From Psychrobacter immobilis (lineage in GTDB: Bacteria > Pseudomonadota > Gammaproteobacteria > Pseudomonadales > Moraxellaceae), in the NCBI RefSeq assembly GCF_904846235.1, contig NZ_CAJGZN010000015.1:35102-99101 (forward strand): 64,000 nt of DNA, written 5' to 3'. The position numbers and the translations under genes are program-made. Below are positions 1-8,612 of the stretch, one piece after another; position 1 is the stretch's first letter, and the number at the start of each line of letters is the position of its first letter. The notes beneath the pieces were generated by a model. It was not told the DNA's origin. It saw nothing but the letters and a program-made list of their open reading frames with translations, and did not search any database.

Positions 1-2112
1 CTTGCGTCTAAATATACGGCACGTAACAACTTAGTTGGTGTTATCACTAACGGTACTGCTGTATTGGGTCTGGGTAATATCGGTCCATTGGCATCGAAGC
101 CAGTCATGGAAGGTAAAGGCGTTCTATTTAAGAAGTTCGCAGGTATCGACGTTTTTGATATTGAAATTGCTCAAAATGATCCAGACAAATTCATCGAAGC
201 GGTTGCCTCGCTTGAGCCTACCTTTGGTGGTATCAACCTAGAAGACATCAAAGCACCAGAATGTTTCAAAATCGAGCGCGTACTACGTGAGCGCATGAAC
301 ATTCCTGTGTTCCATGATGACCAACATGGTACGTCAATCATCGTTGCCGCAGCCATGCTAAATGCTTTGTTGATTACTAGCAAAAAGATTGAAGAGATTA
401 AAATTGTTTGTTCAGGCGCAGGCGCAGCAGCCATTTCTTGCCTAGATATCATTTGCGCGCTTGGCGTTAATAAGAACAACATCATTGTTTCAGACTCACG
501 CGGTATCATCAGTACTAGCCGTGAAAACCTCGATGAAACCAAACAGCGTTATGCTCGTGATATCACGGCTACTTCTATCGAAGAAGTCATGGACGATGTC
601 GATATGTTCCTAGGCTTATCAATGCCAGGTACATTATCAGAAGATATGGTTCGCCGTATGGCAAAAGACCCTATCGTCTTTGCACTTGCCAACCCTACAC
701 CTGAAATCATGCCAGAATTGGCCCATGCGGTACGTCCAGACGTCATCATGGCAACGGGTCGTTCAGACTATCCAAACCAAGTAAACAACGCGCTATGCTT
801 CCCATATATCTTCCGCGGTGCATTGGATGTTGGTGCAACCACTGTTAATGAAGAGATGAAAGTCGCTTGCGTAAAAGCAATCGCTGCGATGGCACACGTC
901 GAAGCCACTCCAACTACCAGCGCTAGAAACATCGAAAAGATGCAGAGCTTTGGTCGTGACTACTTAATCCCAGGCCCTCTAGAACCAAACCTAATCATTG
1001 AGATCGCATCTGCTGTTGCCAAAGCAGCGATGGATTCAGGCGTTGCCACGCTACCGATCGATGACATGCAAGCCTATCGTCAGCGTCTGTCTGAGTTTGT
1101 TTATAACTCAGCGTTTGTGATGAAGCCAATCTTTGCTCGTGCTAAAGCCGATCCAAAACGTATCGTGTACTGTGAAGGTGAAGACAACAACATCTTGCTT
1201 GCTGTACAAGTGGTCGTTGATGAGAAGTTAGCACAACCTATCTTGGTTGGTCGTCCTTCAGTTATCGAAGCCAACATCAAAAAGCTAGGCCTACGCCTAA
1301 AAGCTGGCGAGAACATTACCATCGTCAACGTTGATGACGATCCTCGCTACAAAGACTACTGGCAGGGCTACTATGAGAAGAACAAACGCCGCGGTGTAAG
1401 CATTGAGCTTGCTCGTCGTGATGTTCGCCGTAAGACGACTTTGATTGGTTCTTTGCTGGTTGAAAATGGTGCGGCGGATGGGATGGTATGTGGTACATTT
1501 GGCCATTACCAATTGCATCTAAAATACGTTGAAAGTGTCATTGGCAAAAAACAAGGTATGAACGACTTCTATGCGATGAATGCGGTACTCATGCAAGATC
1601 GTAATATCTTTATCGCAGATACTTATGTCCATGAAGACCCAACAGCTGAGCAATTGGCTGAAATGACTGTCTTGGCAACGGATCAGCTACGTCGCTTTGG
1701 TATCACGCCACGCGTCGCGCTAGTGTCTCATTCTAACTTTGGTGCTTCAGATCGTGCCAGCGCTGTCAAAATGCGTAAGGTTCATGAGCTATTGACCAAT
1801 ATGAACGTTGACTTCGAATTTGAAGGCGAAATGCAAGGTGATGCCGCACTTAACGAAAATATTCGTCTAAACGATATGCCATCAAGCCCATTAAAAGGCG
1901 CAGCGAACTTGCTTATCTTGCCAACGCTTGATGCATCAAACATCGCTTTCAACCTGCTGAAGACAGCGACTGGCAGTGCTTCTATTGGCCCTATTCTATT
2001 AGGTACTAATAAGCCGGTACACATTTTGACGCCATCAGCGACAGCACGTGGTATCGTCAACATGACTGCATTGACCGTTACTGAAGCGCAAGACCTAGAA
2101 AACGAAAAATAG
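1..2112 (+). CDS. maeB: NADP-dependent malic enzyme with C-terminal phosphotransacetylase-like domain (5' partial)
   Basis: Oxidative decarboxylation of malate to pyruvate with NADP in the cytoplasm. The reading frame is open from base 1, so the gene starts outside the window; 703 residues are visible, against about 760 for full MaeB, so roughly 55 residues are missing. The visible part opens with the malic-enzyme core ([20 protein letters not shown]), then DDQHGTS near codon 107 and a Rossmann [11 protein letters not shown] near codon 140. From about codon 364 to the end it is a phosphotransacetylase-like domain, which in MaeB proteins is regulatory (acetyl-CoA sensing) rather than a working Pta. 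The first ATG/TTG inside the window (TTG at 64) is internal and not a real start. It is followed by a repeat-like segment and two hairpins before cca. No frameshift seen. Confidence 0.96.
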   Translation, partial: LASKYTARNNLVGVITNGTAVLGLGNIGPLASKPVMEGKGVLFKKFAGIDVFDIEIAQNDPDKFIEAVASLEPTFGGINLEDIKAPECFKIERVLRERMNIPVFHDDQHGTSIIVAAAMLNALLITSKKIEEIKIVCSGAGAAAISCLDIICALGVNKNNIIVSDSRGIISTSRENLDETKQRYARDITATSIEEVMDDVDMFLGLSMPGTLSEDMVRRMAKDPIVFALANPTPEIMPELAHAVRPDVIMATGRSDYPNQVNNALCFPYIFRGALDVGATTVNEEMKVACVKAIAAMAHVEATPTTSARNIEKMQSFGRDYLIPGPLEPNLIIEIASAVAKAAMDSGVATLPIDDMQAYRQRLSEFVYNSAFVMKPIFARAKADPKRIVYCEGEDNNILLAVQVVVDEKLAQPILVGRPSVIEANIKKLGLRLKAGENITIVNVDDDPRYKDYWQGYYEKNKRRGVSIELARRDVRRKTTLIGSLLVENGAADGMVCGTFGHYQLHLKYVESVIGKKQGMNDFYAMNAVLMQDRNIFIADTYVHEDPTAEQLAEMTVLATDQLRRFGITPRVALVSHSNFGASDRASAVKMRKVHELLTNMNVDFEFEGEMQGDAALNENIRLNDMPSSPLKGAANLLILPTLDASNIAFNLLKTATGSASIGPILLGTNKPVHILTPSATARGIVNMTALTVTEAQDLENEK

Positions 2113-2148
2113 TCATATATCATACCCAGTATGAATGCACTGTATCGG

Positions 2149-2251
2149 TTCAATATAATTTGGATACAAGGAAGCCGAGTGAAAGTACTACAAATAGTAG
2201 ACTGAGCGAGGCTGACACCCTACCAAATTTGTAGAGGATTGATTATATTAA
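2149..2251. repeat. Small palindromic repeat-like element (MITE/REP-like)
   Basis: About 100 bp between maeB and cca with nested inverted segments. The outer arms are AATATAA (2152-2158) and TTATATT (2243-2249). Inside them lie TTTGG/CCAAA (2159/2223), AGCC/GGCT (2173/2210) and a central CTAC-AAATA-GTAG hairpin (2188-2200). No reading frame. I see no second copy in this window, so calling it a dispersed repeat is an inference from its structure. Confidence 0.4.
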
Positions 2252-2285
2252 GAAGGGCTCTGTCATCCATTGACAGAGCCCTTCT
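2251..2285. terminator. Perfect 15-bp hairpin after maeB
   Basis: AGAAGGGCTCTGTCA pairs perfectly with its complement across a 5-base loop. There is no downstream T-run on the + strand, so it is either a U-poor terminator or an mRNA 3' end-stabilising structure for maeB. Confidence 0.5.
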
Positions 2286-2293
2286 GCTATACT

Positions 2294-2335
2294 AAAACCA
2301 GTCAATGCAACTTATAGAGCATTGGCTGGTTTTTT
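2294..2335 (+). terminator. Rho-independent terminator of maeB
   Basis: AAAACCAGTCAATGC and GCATTGGCTGGTTTT form a 15-bp stem with one G-T pair and a 10-base loop, and it ends in TTTTTT. It lies 55 bases before the cca start. Confidence 0.75.
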
Positions 2336-2389
2336 GATTCATAAAAATTGAGCTAGTGATATAAAGCTCGATAATAACAAGAGGCTTCT

Positions 2390-3571
2390 ATGCAAATTTA
2401 TCTCGTAGGCGGTGCTGTACGCGATCGACTGCTTAAACGTCCTATCAAGGACAAGGACTTCGTCGTCGTTGGCGCTACTGTGGCAGAGATGGTTGATGCA
2501 GGGTTTCAACAAGTGGGCGCTGACTTTCCTGTGTTTTTGCATCCGACCAGTCACGAAGAATATGCCCTAGCACGCACAGAACGTAAGCAAGGCTCAGGCT
2601 ACAAAGGTTTTAGCGTACATGCCAGCCCTGATGTTAGTCTAGAGGATGATTTGCGCCGTCGTGATTTAACCATCAACGCGATGGCAATTGAAGTTACCAG
2701 CTTAACTGACGACACCCCTATTGACGGACAGGTCATCGACTACTATGGCGGACTGCAAGACTTAGAAAGCAAGACATTACGTCATGTATCCAGTGCTTTT
2801 AGCGAAGACCCATTACGTGTACTTCGCACAGTGCGTTTCTATAGCCGTTACTACGATTTGGGGTTCACCATCGCGGATGACACTTTAACGCTGATGCGTC
2901 AATTGGTTGATACAGGAGAGCTGGCTCATTTAAGCGCCGAACGTATTTGGCAAGAATCGAGCCGTGCAACTATGCAGTTATCACCGCAAGTCTATTGGCA
3001 AAAACTGTTTGAAATTGGTGCGCTCATAGAGTATTTCGCGCCATTGCATCATGCTTGGGACAATATCCAAATAAGAGAAACAGCGCAGACAGCATTATAT
3101 TTTGCAGGCCAAATGCGTCTAAACTTGTCACAGCGTTGGGCGCTACTAATGACTAGCCTGTCTTCATCATCATTTAATAGCGAAAACTCTGAGTCTACGT
3201 CTACCGTATCAACCGCTATAAAAAATATTAACGCTATCGGTAATAAAGCCAAAGTCCCAAAAGCACATACTCAATTCGCGACTTTATTCGCTCAGCAAGC
3301 TGAAAAACTAAGCACAATAAACAGTCTAACTGCGGCTGAAAAAATCGATCTAATCCAAGCCTGCGGTGCGCATAAGGAGCCTGACAAGCTCTCTCAGCTG
3401 CTAGTGTGCAGTCATGTATTACAGCTAGCAACACAGCATCGCCAAATGATGCTAGCACTAAACAGCTTTCACGCTGTCGGTATGACCGACATTGCGCCAG
3501 ACCTTAAGGGCCCCGCTATTGGTTCAGCCTTACGCCAAAGCAGGATTGAACACTTGCAAGCGCAACAATGA
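2390..3571 (+). CDS. cca: CCA tRNA nucleotidyltransferase (HD motif missing)
   Basis: Adds or repairs the 3' CCA of tRNAs in the cytoplasm. The 393 residues start with the class II nucleotidyltransferase signature [19 protein letters not shown] (metal-binding DKD near residue 22), followed by [13 protein letters not shown] and the [12 protein letters not shown] head/neck motifs, as in E. coli Cca (about 412 residues). The C-terminal half should hold an HD phosphohydrolase domain. Where E. coli has the CHDLGKG motif this protein reads LMTSLSSS, followed by a Ser/Asn-rich stretch, so the 2',3'-cyclic phosphodiesterase and phosphatase activities are probably absent. AGAGG lies 8 bases before the ATG. 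The downstream SDR gene follows closely, probably as an operon. Confidence 0.93.
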   Translation: MQIYLVGGAVRDRLLKRPIKDKDFVVVGATVAEMVDAGFQQVGADFPVFLHPTSHEEYALARTERKQGSGYKGFSVHASPDVSLEDDLRRRDLTINAMAIEVTSLTDDTPIDGQVIDYYGGLQDLESKTLRHVSSAFSEDPLRVLRTVRFYSRYYDLGFTIADDTLTLMRQLVDTGELAHLSAERIWQESSRATMQLSPQVYWQKLFEIGALIEYFAPLHHAWDNIQIRETAQTALYFAGQMRLNLSQRWALLMTSLSSSSFNSENSESTSTVSTAIKNINAIGNKAKVPKAHTQFATLFAQQAEKLSTINSLTAAEKIDLIQACGAHKEPDKLSQLLVCSHVLQLATQHRQMMLALNSFHAVGMTDIAPDLKGPAIGSALRQSRIEHLQAQQ

Positions 3572-3608
3572 TATAGACAAGCACCTTAGAGAAAAAAGTA
3601 GTATTGCT

Positions 3609-4421
3609 ATGAACCAAGAAACTAATGCCTACCAAACAGAAAATATAAATAACCAAACGCCAGTGATGCTTGTCACAGGTAGTGCTAGGCGCATTGGGGC
3701 GGCTATTGTTAAAGCGGCTCATAGGCAAGGTTACCGCGTCATTATTCATTGTCACCATAGTGAACAAGAAGCTAATGACTTGGCTGACCATCTGAACGAC
3801 ATCCGTGCTAATAGTGCAAAAGTTATCGTTGCTGACTTGACAATAGTTAATGATAAAACAGCTTTAGACAGCTTTGTTAAAAATATCGTAGAGGCATTTG
3901 GACATCTTGATGTACTGGTGCATAATGCCTCACGGTTTTATCCTAGCCCACTCGGTAGTATCAATCATGCACAATGGGATGAGTTGCTTTTGACCAACGC
4001 GAAAGCCCCTTTATTACTGAGCCAAGCCCTATTACCTTATCTAAAGCAACAACAAGGCTGCATTATCAGTTTATTGGACATACACGCGCATGATAGACCG
4101 TTTAACAACTATACTGTTTATAATATGGCAAAGGCTGCGCATCGAATGATGGTACAGTCGCTAGCGTTAGAGATGGCGCCAGAAGTGCGGGTCAATGGGG
4201 TGGCACCTGGGGTCAATATTTTACCTGACCCTACTAGCGACCAAGCTATTGATAACGAACAGCAACAAAGTATTATCAATGCTATCCCCATGCGGCGCAT
4301 AGGCCAACCTGATGAGATTGCTCATAGCGTACTGTATCTTGTGCAGGCAAATTATGTCACAGGAGAGATCATCACCGTGGATGGAGGCCGTAGTCTAACC
4401 ATAGCTGGTGGTCACCTGTAA
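3609..4421 (+). CDS. SDR family oxidoreductase, pteridine-reductase-like (FolM type)
   Basis: Short-chain dehydrogenase of 270 residues. The N-terminal Rossmann motif is TGSARRIG, where the ARRIG form is typical of pteridine reductases and FolM, which reduce dihydrobiopterin/dihydromonapterin or dihydrofolate with NADPH. The catalytic YxxxK is present as YNMAK, followed by LALEMAPEVRVNGVAPG. The C-terminus has the usual YVTGEIITVDGG. The frame stays open back to 3492 inside cca, but the ATG at 3609 gives the normal length and about 20 residues before the first beta strand. The ribosome site (AGAGAAAAAAG) is weak. It lies 37 bases after cca, and coupling to tRNA and folate housekeeping is plausible. 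The exact substrate cannot be read from the sequence. Confidence 0.82.
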   Translation: MNQETNAYQTENINNQTPVMLVTGSARRIGAAIVKAAHRQGYRVIIHCHHSEQEANDLADHLNDIRANSAKVIVADLTIVNDKTALDSFVKNIVEAFGHLDVLVHNASRFYPSPLGSINHAQWDELLLTNAKAPLLLSQALLPYLKQQQGCIISLLDIHAHDRPFNNYTVYNMAKAAHRMMVQSLALEMAPEVRVNGVAPGVNILPDPTSDQAIDNEQQQSIINAIPMRRIGQPDEIAHSVLYLVQANYVTGEIITVDGGRSLTIAGGHL

Positions 4422-4472
4422 TACAAAAATATGGCTCAATAAAAAATATCTTGATTACTGCCTATCTTTTAC

Positions 4473-4500
4473 TTGAAAAATTAGAAAAATCAGGTATCAT
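4473..4500 (+). promoter_or_regulatory. Promoter of the tRNA(CAU) gene
   Basis: A -35 of TTGAAA (4473-4478) and a -10 of TATCAT (4495-4500) are separated by 16 bases, and the mature tRNA begins 16 bases further on. Confidence 0.6.
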
Positions 4501-4516
4501 TGTGCGTCTAACGTTA

Positions 4517-4593
4517 GGGCCCATAGCTCAGTTGGTTAGAGCAGAGGACTCATAATCCTTTGGTCGTAGGTTCAAGTCCTACTGGGCCCACCA
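4517..4593 (+). tRNA. tRNA with anticodon CAU, probably tRNA-Ile2 (lysidine type)
   Basis: A 77-base cloverleaf with CCA encoded: acceptor GGGCCCA/TGGGCCC, D-arm GCTC/GAGC, anticodon loop CTCATAA, T-arm GTAGG-TTCAAGT-CCTAC. CAU can be elongator Met or Ile2. The C4-G69 and C5-G68 pairs and the G27-U43 pair match E. coli tRNA-Ile2, the TilS substrate, rather than elongator tRNA-Met, so Ile2 is favoured. The initiator type is excluded by the normal 1-72 pair. Confidence 0.9.
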
Positions 4594-4609
4594 TATTTGA
4601 GTTTTAATA

Positions 4610-4643
4610 AAAAAGACCTTCAAGAGATTGGAGGTCTTTTTTA
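4610..4643 (+). terminator. Terminator after the tRNA(CAU) gene
   Basis: AAAAGACCTTC and GGAGGTCTTTTTT form a stem with a U-tract beginning 17 bases after the tRNA. Confidence 0.8.
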
Positions 4644-4932
4644 TTGTCTGTTGTTTTTTTAGTAAATAACAACTATGTGTATAAGCATAGATATAGGCAC
4701 TTTATTCAAGCCTCTTCGCTGACAACGGATAATTATTGATAGTTTTGTAGTGCTAATTTTTTTAGACCTCTTGCGAGCCGCTACAGCGTAATGTGCTAGT
4801 TTTAGACCCAAAAAGCCTAATTATTAATATAAATAGGCTTTTCTTAGGTAAACAGGTTTTCTACATCCAAAAGTCAGTAACAGATCTATACATGTAATGA
4901 CTATCTGTTCGTAGTAGACAGTTTTTATATAA
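4644..4932. other. Intergenic stretch with one hairpin
   Basis: No coding frame. It contains a weak inverted repeat at 4811-4845 (AAAAGCCTA / TAGGCTTTT followed by CTT). This could end transcription from the tRNA side or, read on the minus strand, act as the mntP terminator. Nothing else seen. Confidence 0.5.
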
Positions 4933-5508
4933 TCATTGAAGATGGCTTAATAAAATCCATGCACCGATGGCAATTAGCATCACACCACCAAATATTTCAG
5001 CTCTATGACCGATTAGGGAGCCCAATGCTTTTCCTAACATCACCCCTAGCGTGACCATTACTGTAGTGGCCAAGCCAATAAGACCTGCCGCCAGTAAAAT
5101 ATTGACCTTTACAAATGCTAGGCTCACACCGACAGCCATGGCATCGATGCTGGTACCAAATGCAGTCAAAGCAAGTTTGAAAAAAGAATGTCTCGACGGC
5201 GCTTCTGCCGTTTCATCACTTGGTTTCAGTCCCTCATAAAGCATGTGCAGACCGAGAGCTGCAAGAATGACAAACGCGACCCAATGATCCCATGCCTCAA
5301 TAAAAGACGCATCTATAAAGGATGTAGCAGAGTGACCAATTAACCAACCAATAATCGGCGTGATCGCTTCAATGGTGCCAAAAATAACACCCATTCTGAA
5401 GGCTTCGGTAAAACGAGGATTTTTAAGAATTGCTCCTTTACTGATTGCCACAGAAAAGGCATCCGTAGACATAGAAAAAGCAAGTAGTAGAAGTGCGATA
5501 GGATTCAT
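4933..5508 (-). CDS. mntP: Manganese efflux pump MntP
   Basis: Inner-membrane Mn(II) exporter of the MntP family, 191 residues (usual 185-190). It begins with [20 protein letters not shown], where the first conserved Asp lies in the [12 protein letters not shown] motif. The second half repeats this as [13 protein letters not shown], the internal duplication of the family, with six predicted membrane segments in all. The frame stays open 165 bases further upstream, but that extension lies in the riboswitch and would double-code it; the ATG at 5506-5508 with AGAGAA in front is the start. Expression is expected to rise with Mn through the leader. It is a single-gene transcript. Confidence 0.94.
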   Translation of the reverse strand: MNPIALLLLAFSMSTDAFSVAISKGAILKNPRFTEAFRMGVIFGTIEAITPIIGWLIGHSATSFIDASFIEAWDHWVAFVILAALGLHMLYEGLKPSDETAEAPSRHSFFKLALTAFGTSIDAMAVGVSLAFVKVNILLAAGLIGLATTVMVTLGVMLGKALGSLIGHRAEIFGGVMLIAIGAWILLSHLQ

Positions 5509-5539
5509 GTGATTTTCTCTGGTCGAGTATAGAGTCCAC

Positions 5540-5677
5540 GACATAGCCACACCCCCGACCTGCAGTGTAGATATATCGATGGTCTCGCCAACCGAGAGGT
5601 GTTCGCACCATGGCATGTGGCCAAGTATGTTGATACGAACGCTTTCGCAGTACGAAAGCAGGCTACTCCCCAAAGAG
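5540..5677 (-). ncRNA. yybP-ykoY family manganese riboswitch
   Basis: Leader of mntP read on the minus strand. It begins with CTCTTTGGGGAGTAGCC and a hairpin (GCTTTCGTACTGCGAAAGC). It continues with TCAACATACTTGGCC, GGTGCGA and GCGAGACC, which are the conserved blocks of the yybP-ykoY aptamer known to bind Mn(II) upstream of mntP-type exporters. The 3' limit is approximate. Confidence 0.88.
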
Positions 5678-5682
5678 AGGTT

Positions 5683-5710
5683 AGATTAGCATTGATACGC
5701 TATAAGTCAA
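5683..5710 (-). promoter_or_regulatory. Promoter of mntP leader
   Basis: Minus-strand TTGACT (5705-5710) and TAATCT (5683-5688) with a 16-base spacer, placing the transcript start just before the riboswitch. Confidence 0.6.
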
Positions 5711-5814
5711 TCATAAAATGCCAAAAAATAATTTTTGCACCTGATAAAGCGTAAAGTTGGAAACGCTAGCAAATACTCTTGGAGCAGATGAATTCTTTAG
5801 AGAGTTATGAACAT

Positions 5815-5859
5815 AAAAAAACCCTTCACGCTAACTTTTAATAGCCTGAAGGGTTTTTT
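5815..5859. terminator. Bidirectional terminator behind the TonB receptor gene
   Basis: AAAAAACCCTTCA and TGAAGGGTTTTTT form a 13-bp stem with T-runs on both strands. It lies 15 bases after the receptor stop codon. Confidence 0.85.
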
Positions 5860-5874
5860 AATGCGTGGCGCTTT

Positions 5875-8262
5875 TTAGTAATCGACGGTATAGCTTAAGC
5901 CATAAGTGGTGCCTGATGCAGGTAAGCGGTTTAAATCACCAAATGTGGTTTGATGATACACGGTCTGATAGTCTTTGTTTAAGATATTATACACGCCGTA
6001 GCCCATACGTCCGACAGGTAATTTGACTTGCCCAAGCACATCAAAGGTCGCATAGCCTGTCAATGGCTGCGCACTCGCGTCTGGGTCGTTCTGTTGGTCT
6101 TTATAAGCCTTGTCGCTACCGCCGACTGCCAGCGCTTGCAAGCGAATGTTACTGCCTTCGCTAAAGTTATACTGCGCGTATGCCGTGCCTTTGAGTGGCG
6201 TCAGGCGTACTGCATCCAGCTCCAGCCAGTCGCCGTCTTTTTTGTATTGCCCGCGGGTATAAGCAACACTGCCGCCTACTTGCCAGTCTTTGTTTAAATC
6301 ATGCGTGAGCGAGGCTTCAGCGCCGTAAATACGTTCGTCCGTATCGACGACTTCGACGGTATAGTCGTTGGTAAAGCGCACGGTTTTGTCTGAGTCGTTA
6401 TAAAAACCGCTAACCTTTGCGCTGGTATCACCGCGCGTACCTGTCCAGCCCAGCTCGTAGTTATTGATAGAAATGGGCTGAATATTGTCTGAGTTGACCA
6501 CAAATCCAGCGCGCACGTCACGTAAGGCGCGCTGCACGTCAGCCGTGGTAAAGCCTTGCGAGAAGTTAGCAAAGACTTGGTCGTCATCGGTCAACTGATA
6601 GCTGGTACCAAGGTTAAACAGCACTTTGTCGTGCTTACTGCTACCCGCCTCAACCGCGCCTGCTTCGTAATCAATACCGTAAGCGTCAGCAATATCACTG
6701 ATGCCATTGGTCGCAAAATAATCCGCCAATAGCTGTTCATAAATGGGCACAAAACGGTCGGTATCCGATTTGATGTTTTGATAGCGCACGCCAGCGCTGG
6801 TGTGCCATTTGTCGGTCATATCCACATCGGCATTGACGAACGCGCCCCATTTATCGATAGTGGTTTTTGGTCCGCCGTTATAGCTCAGACCATTACTTGT
6901 TGAAGTCAAGCCATTACTTGCAAGGAAGGTAGTCAGGTCTTGGCCATAATAGGTCTGCTCACTCTCTTCACGTTCAAAGTCCGCGCCATAGCTGAACAAG
7001 GTATTTTTACCCATAACATCGGTTTCAGTCTGCATAGCGGCGCGCAATCCCATCACCTCAATGTCCGCTTCTGATTGAGTAACCACAGCCGATGCAGCCA
7101 ATAATTTTCCTAAGGTTGTTTCATCCGTCAAGCCATTATTTACCCATACCTCTTGGGCTTGTTTGTTAAAAAGCTTTCCTGACGGATAAAAGCGCGCCTT
7201 TTCGTCACGGTAATAGCCTGTCAGACTTAAGTTAGAACCCAAAAAGTCGCTGTCATTGTAGTTTAGGTTGACCGAGCTTTTGGTATTGTAGGGCTGGTTT
7301 TCGATATTGGCGCCATCGATAGCACGTAGTGACGGTATAGTACCTTTTACTAGCAGTACAGACAGATCATTGCCGTAATCGACGCCATAATCGGTATCTT
7401 GCTCGCTGTCATAATAAGTCGCCGCAAGATTCATGGTTTTGGTATCGCTAATATCAAAGCCAAGGTTGGCGTTGACGCTGATAGTATCGGTGTCTTGGTT
7501 GTCGGTTTGGTTGGCATCAGGGCTGATGCGGTCGCCATGACTGTCAAACTTGCCACCTGTGGTCTCGTAGTCTACATCGACATTACCATACACGCGCTCG
7601 CCGCCGTAGCCGATGCTTTGTCCCACATGATAGCCGAGCGAGTCGGATTTAAACTCGCGGCTGCTGTTGATGCCAAGGCGCGTCTGTCTTGTCAAGCCAT
7701 AGCCTGCCGTCGATTTGGTCACAATATTAATCAGACCGCCGGCTGCCCCCGCGCCATAGATGCTGGTCGCACCTGAGAGCACTTCGACGCGCTCAATTTG
7801 CTCAGGGTCGATGCTGTTTAGCTCGCGTGACAGACTGCGCGAGCCAGATAATGGCACGCCATTTAGCAAATACTGTACAGGACGCCCGTGCATGGTCGTG
7901 CCGTAGTTACTAACCGAGCCGCTGCTCACGCCAAGGCTGGGCACGAGCTGGGCTAAGATGTCCCCAACCGTGCGGTTACCTGTCGCCTGCGCCTGAATGT
8001 CCGCCTCATAAATCACTTGCGTGACAGCAGGCATTTCACTGATTTTCTGTGCCAGCGCTGTGCCTGTTTTGGCATTGGCACTAACTGTAATAGCATCTAA
8101 AGTCACACTAGGTACATCGCTTGATGATGCATTCGGGGTCGCCGCAGCGGTGGCCTGCACACCTGATGCACTTTGCACTGAATTGGTATTAGTTTGGGCG
8201 TATAACTGCTGGCTGATACAAAGGGTAAGAAGAGATAGAGCAACATGATGGTGGCTTTTCAT
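5875..8262 (-). CDS. TonB-dependent siderophore receptor
   Basis: Outer-membrane gated beta-barrel for ferric siderophore uptake, 795 residues. It has a signal peptide of about 22 residues ending SQQLYAQ and a TonB-box-like LDAITVSA near residue 55. A plug domain covers about residues 75-185 (PSLGVSSGS, then RVEVLSGATSIYGAGAAGG and INIVTKS). A 22-strand barrel follows, ending in the aromatic LSYTVDY. The plug wording (MHGRPVQYLLNGVPL) fits the FhuA/FepA-like group, but the ligand cannot be told. No siderophore synthesis genes are in the window, so it may take up siderophores of other organisms. A Fur-like box lies about 110 bases upstream. Confidence 0.92.
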   Translation of the reverse strand: MKSHHHVALSLLTLCISQQLYAQTNTNSVQSASGVQATAAATPNASSSDVPSVTLDAITVSANAKTGTALAQKISEMPAVTQVIYEADIQAQATGNRTVGDILAQLVPSLGVSSGSVSNYGTTMHGRPVQYLLNGVPLSGSRSLSRELNSIDPEQIERVEVLSGATSIYGAGAAGGLINIVTKSTAGYGLTRQTRLGINSSREFKSDSLGYHVGQSIGYGGERVYGNVDVDYETTGGKFDSHGDRISPDANQTDNQDTDTISVNANLGFDISDTKTMNLAATYYDSEQDTDYGVDYGNDLSVLLVKGTIPSLRAIDGANIENQPYNTKSSVNLNYNDSDFLGSNLSLTGYYRDEKARFYPSGKLFNKQAQEVWVNNGLTDETTLGKLLAASAVVTQSEADIEVMGLRAAMQTETDVMGKNTLFSYGADFEREESEQTYYGQDLTTFLASNGLTSTSNGLSYNGGPKTTIDKWGAFVNADVDMTDKWHTSAGVRYQNIKSDTDRFVPIYEQLLADYFATNGISDIADAYGIDYEAGAVEAGSSKHDKVLFNLGTSYQLTDDDQVFANFSQGFTTADVQRALRDVRAGFVVNSDNIQPISINNYELGWTGTRGDTSAKVSGFYNDSDKTVRFTNDYTVEVVDTDERIYGAEASLTHDLNKDWQVGGSVAYTRGQYKKDGDWLELDAVRLTPLKGTAYAQYNFSEGSNIRLQALAVGGSDKAYKDQQNDPDASAQPLTGYATFDVLGQVKLPVGRMGYGVYNILNKDYQTVYHQTTFGDLNRLPASGTTYGLSYTVDY

Positions 8263-8370
8263 AATTACTTCACTTAGGTTATTTCACTTAGTTGGATAGG
8301 TGGACAGTGATACGCGTTATATTTAGCAAATAATACTGTATGTACTAACTTTGTGAATGACATTATAAAT

Positions 8371-8389
8371 GATAATGATTTTTATTTCT
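8371..8389. promoter_or_regulatory. Fur-box-like site upstream of the TonB receptor
   Basis: GATAATGATTTTTATTTCT, with the first half identical to the Fur consensus GATAATGAT, in the 350-base gap between the receptor and the MFS gene. Nothing else is seen in that gap (8263-8612). Confidence 0.65.
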
Positions 8390-8612
8390 ATAAGTATTTA
8401 CAAATAGGTTTTTATAAGTAGCGAGTGACCATGTTGACTGACTTACTGCAATTACCGTCCGTTTCTTTGGTAAATTTGGCGAAATGGTTAGACAGTGACA
8501 TAAGCGGCTTGTCTCAAAGTTTGTTCAAATAAATAGATAAAAGGGATAAGCCTTCAAGCAGATCGTCATTGACACCGGTAATCTACATGCTGCCCAACTA
8601 TGAAGTTGATCG

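Noticed and set aside
5509..5673. N-terminal extension of mntP giving a 246-residue protein
   Set aside because: It lies over the conserved riboswitch, has no ribosome site at its start, and MntP proteins begin at the [19 protein letters not shown] block.
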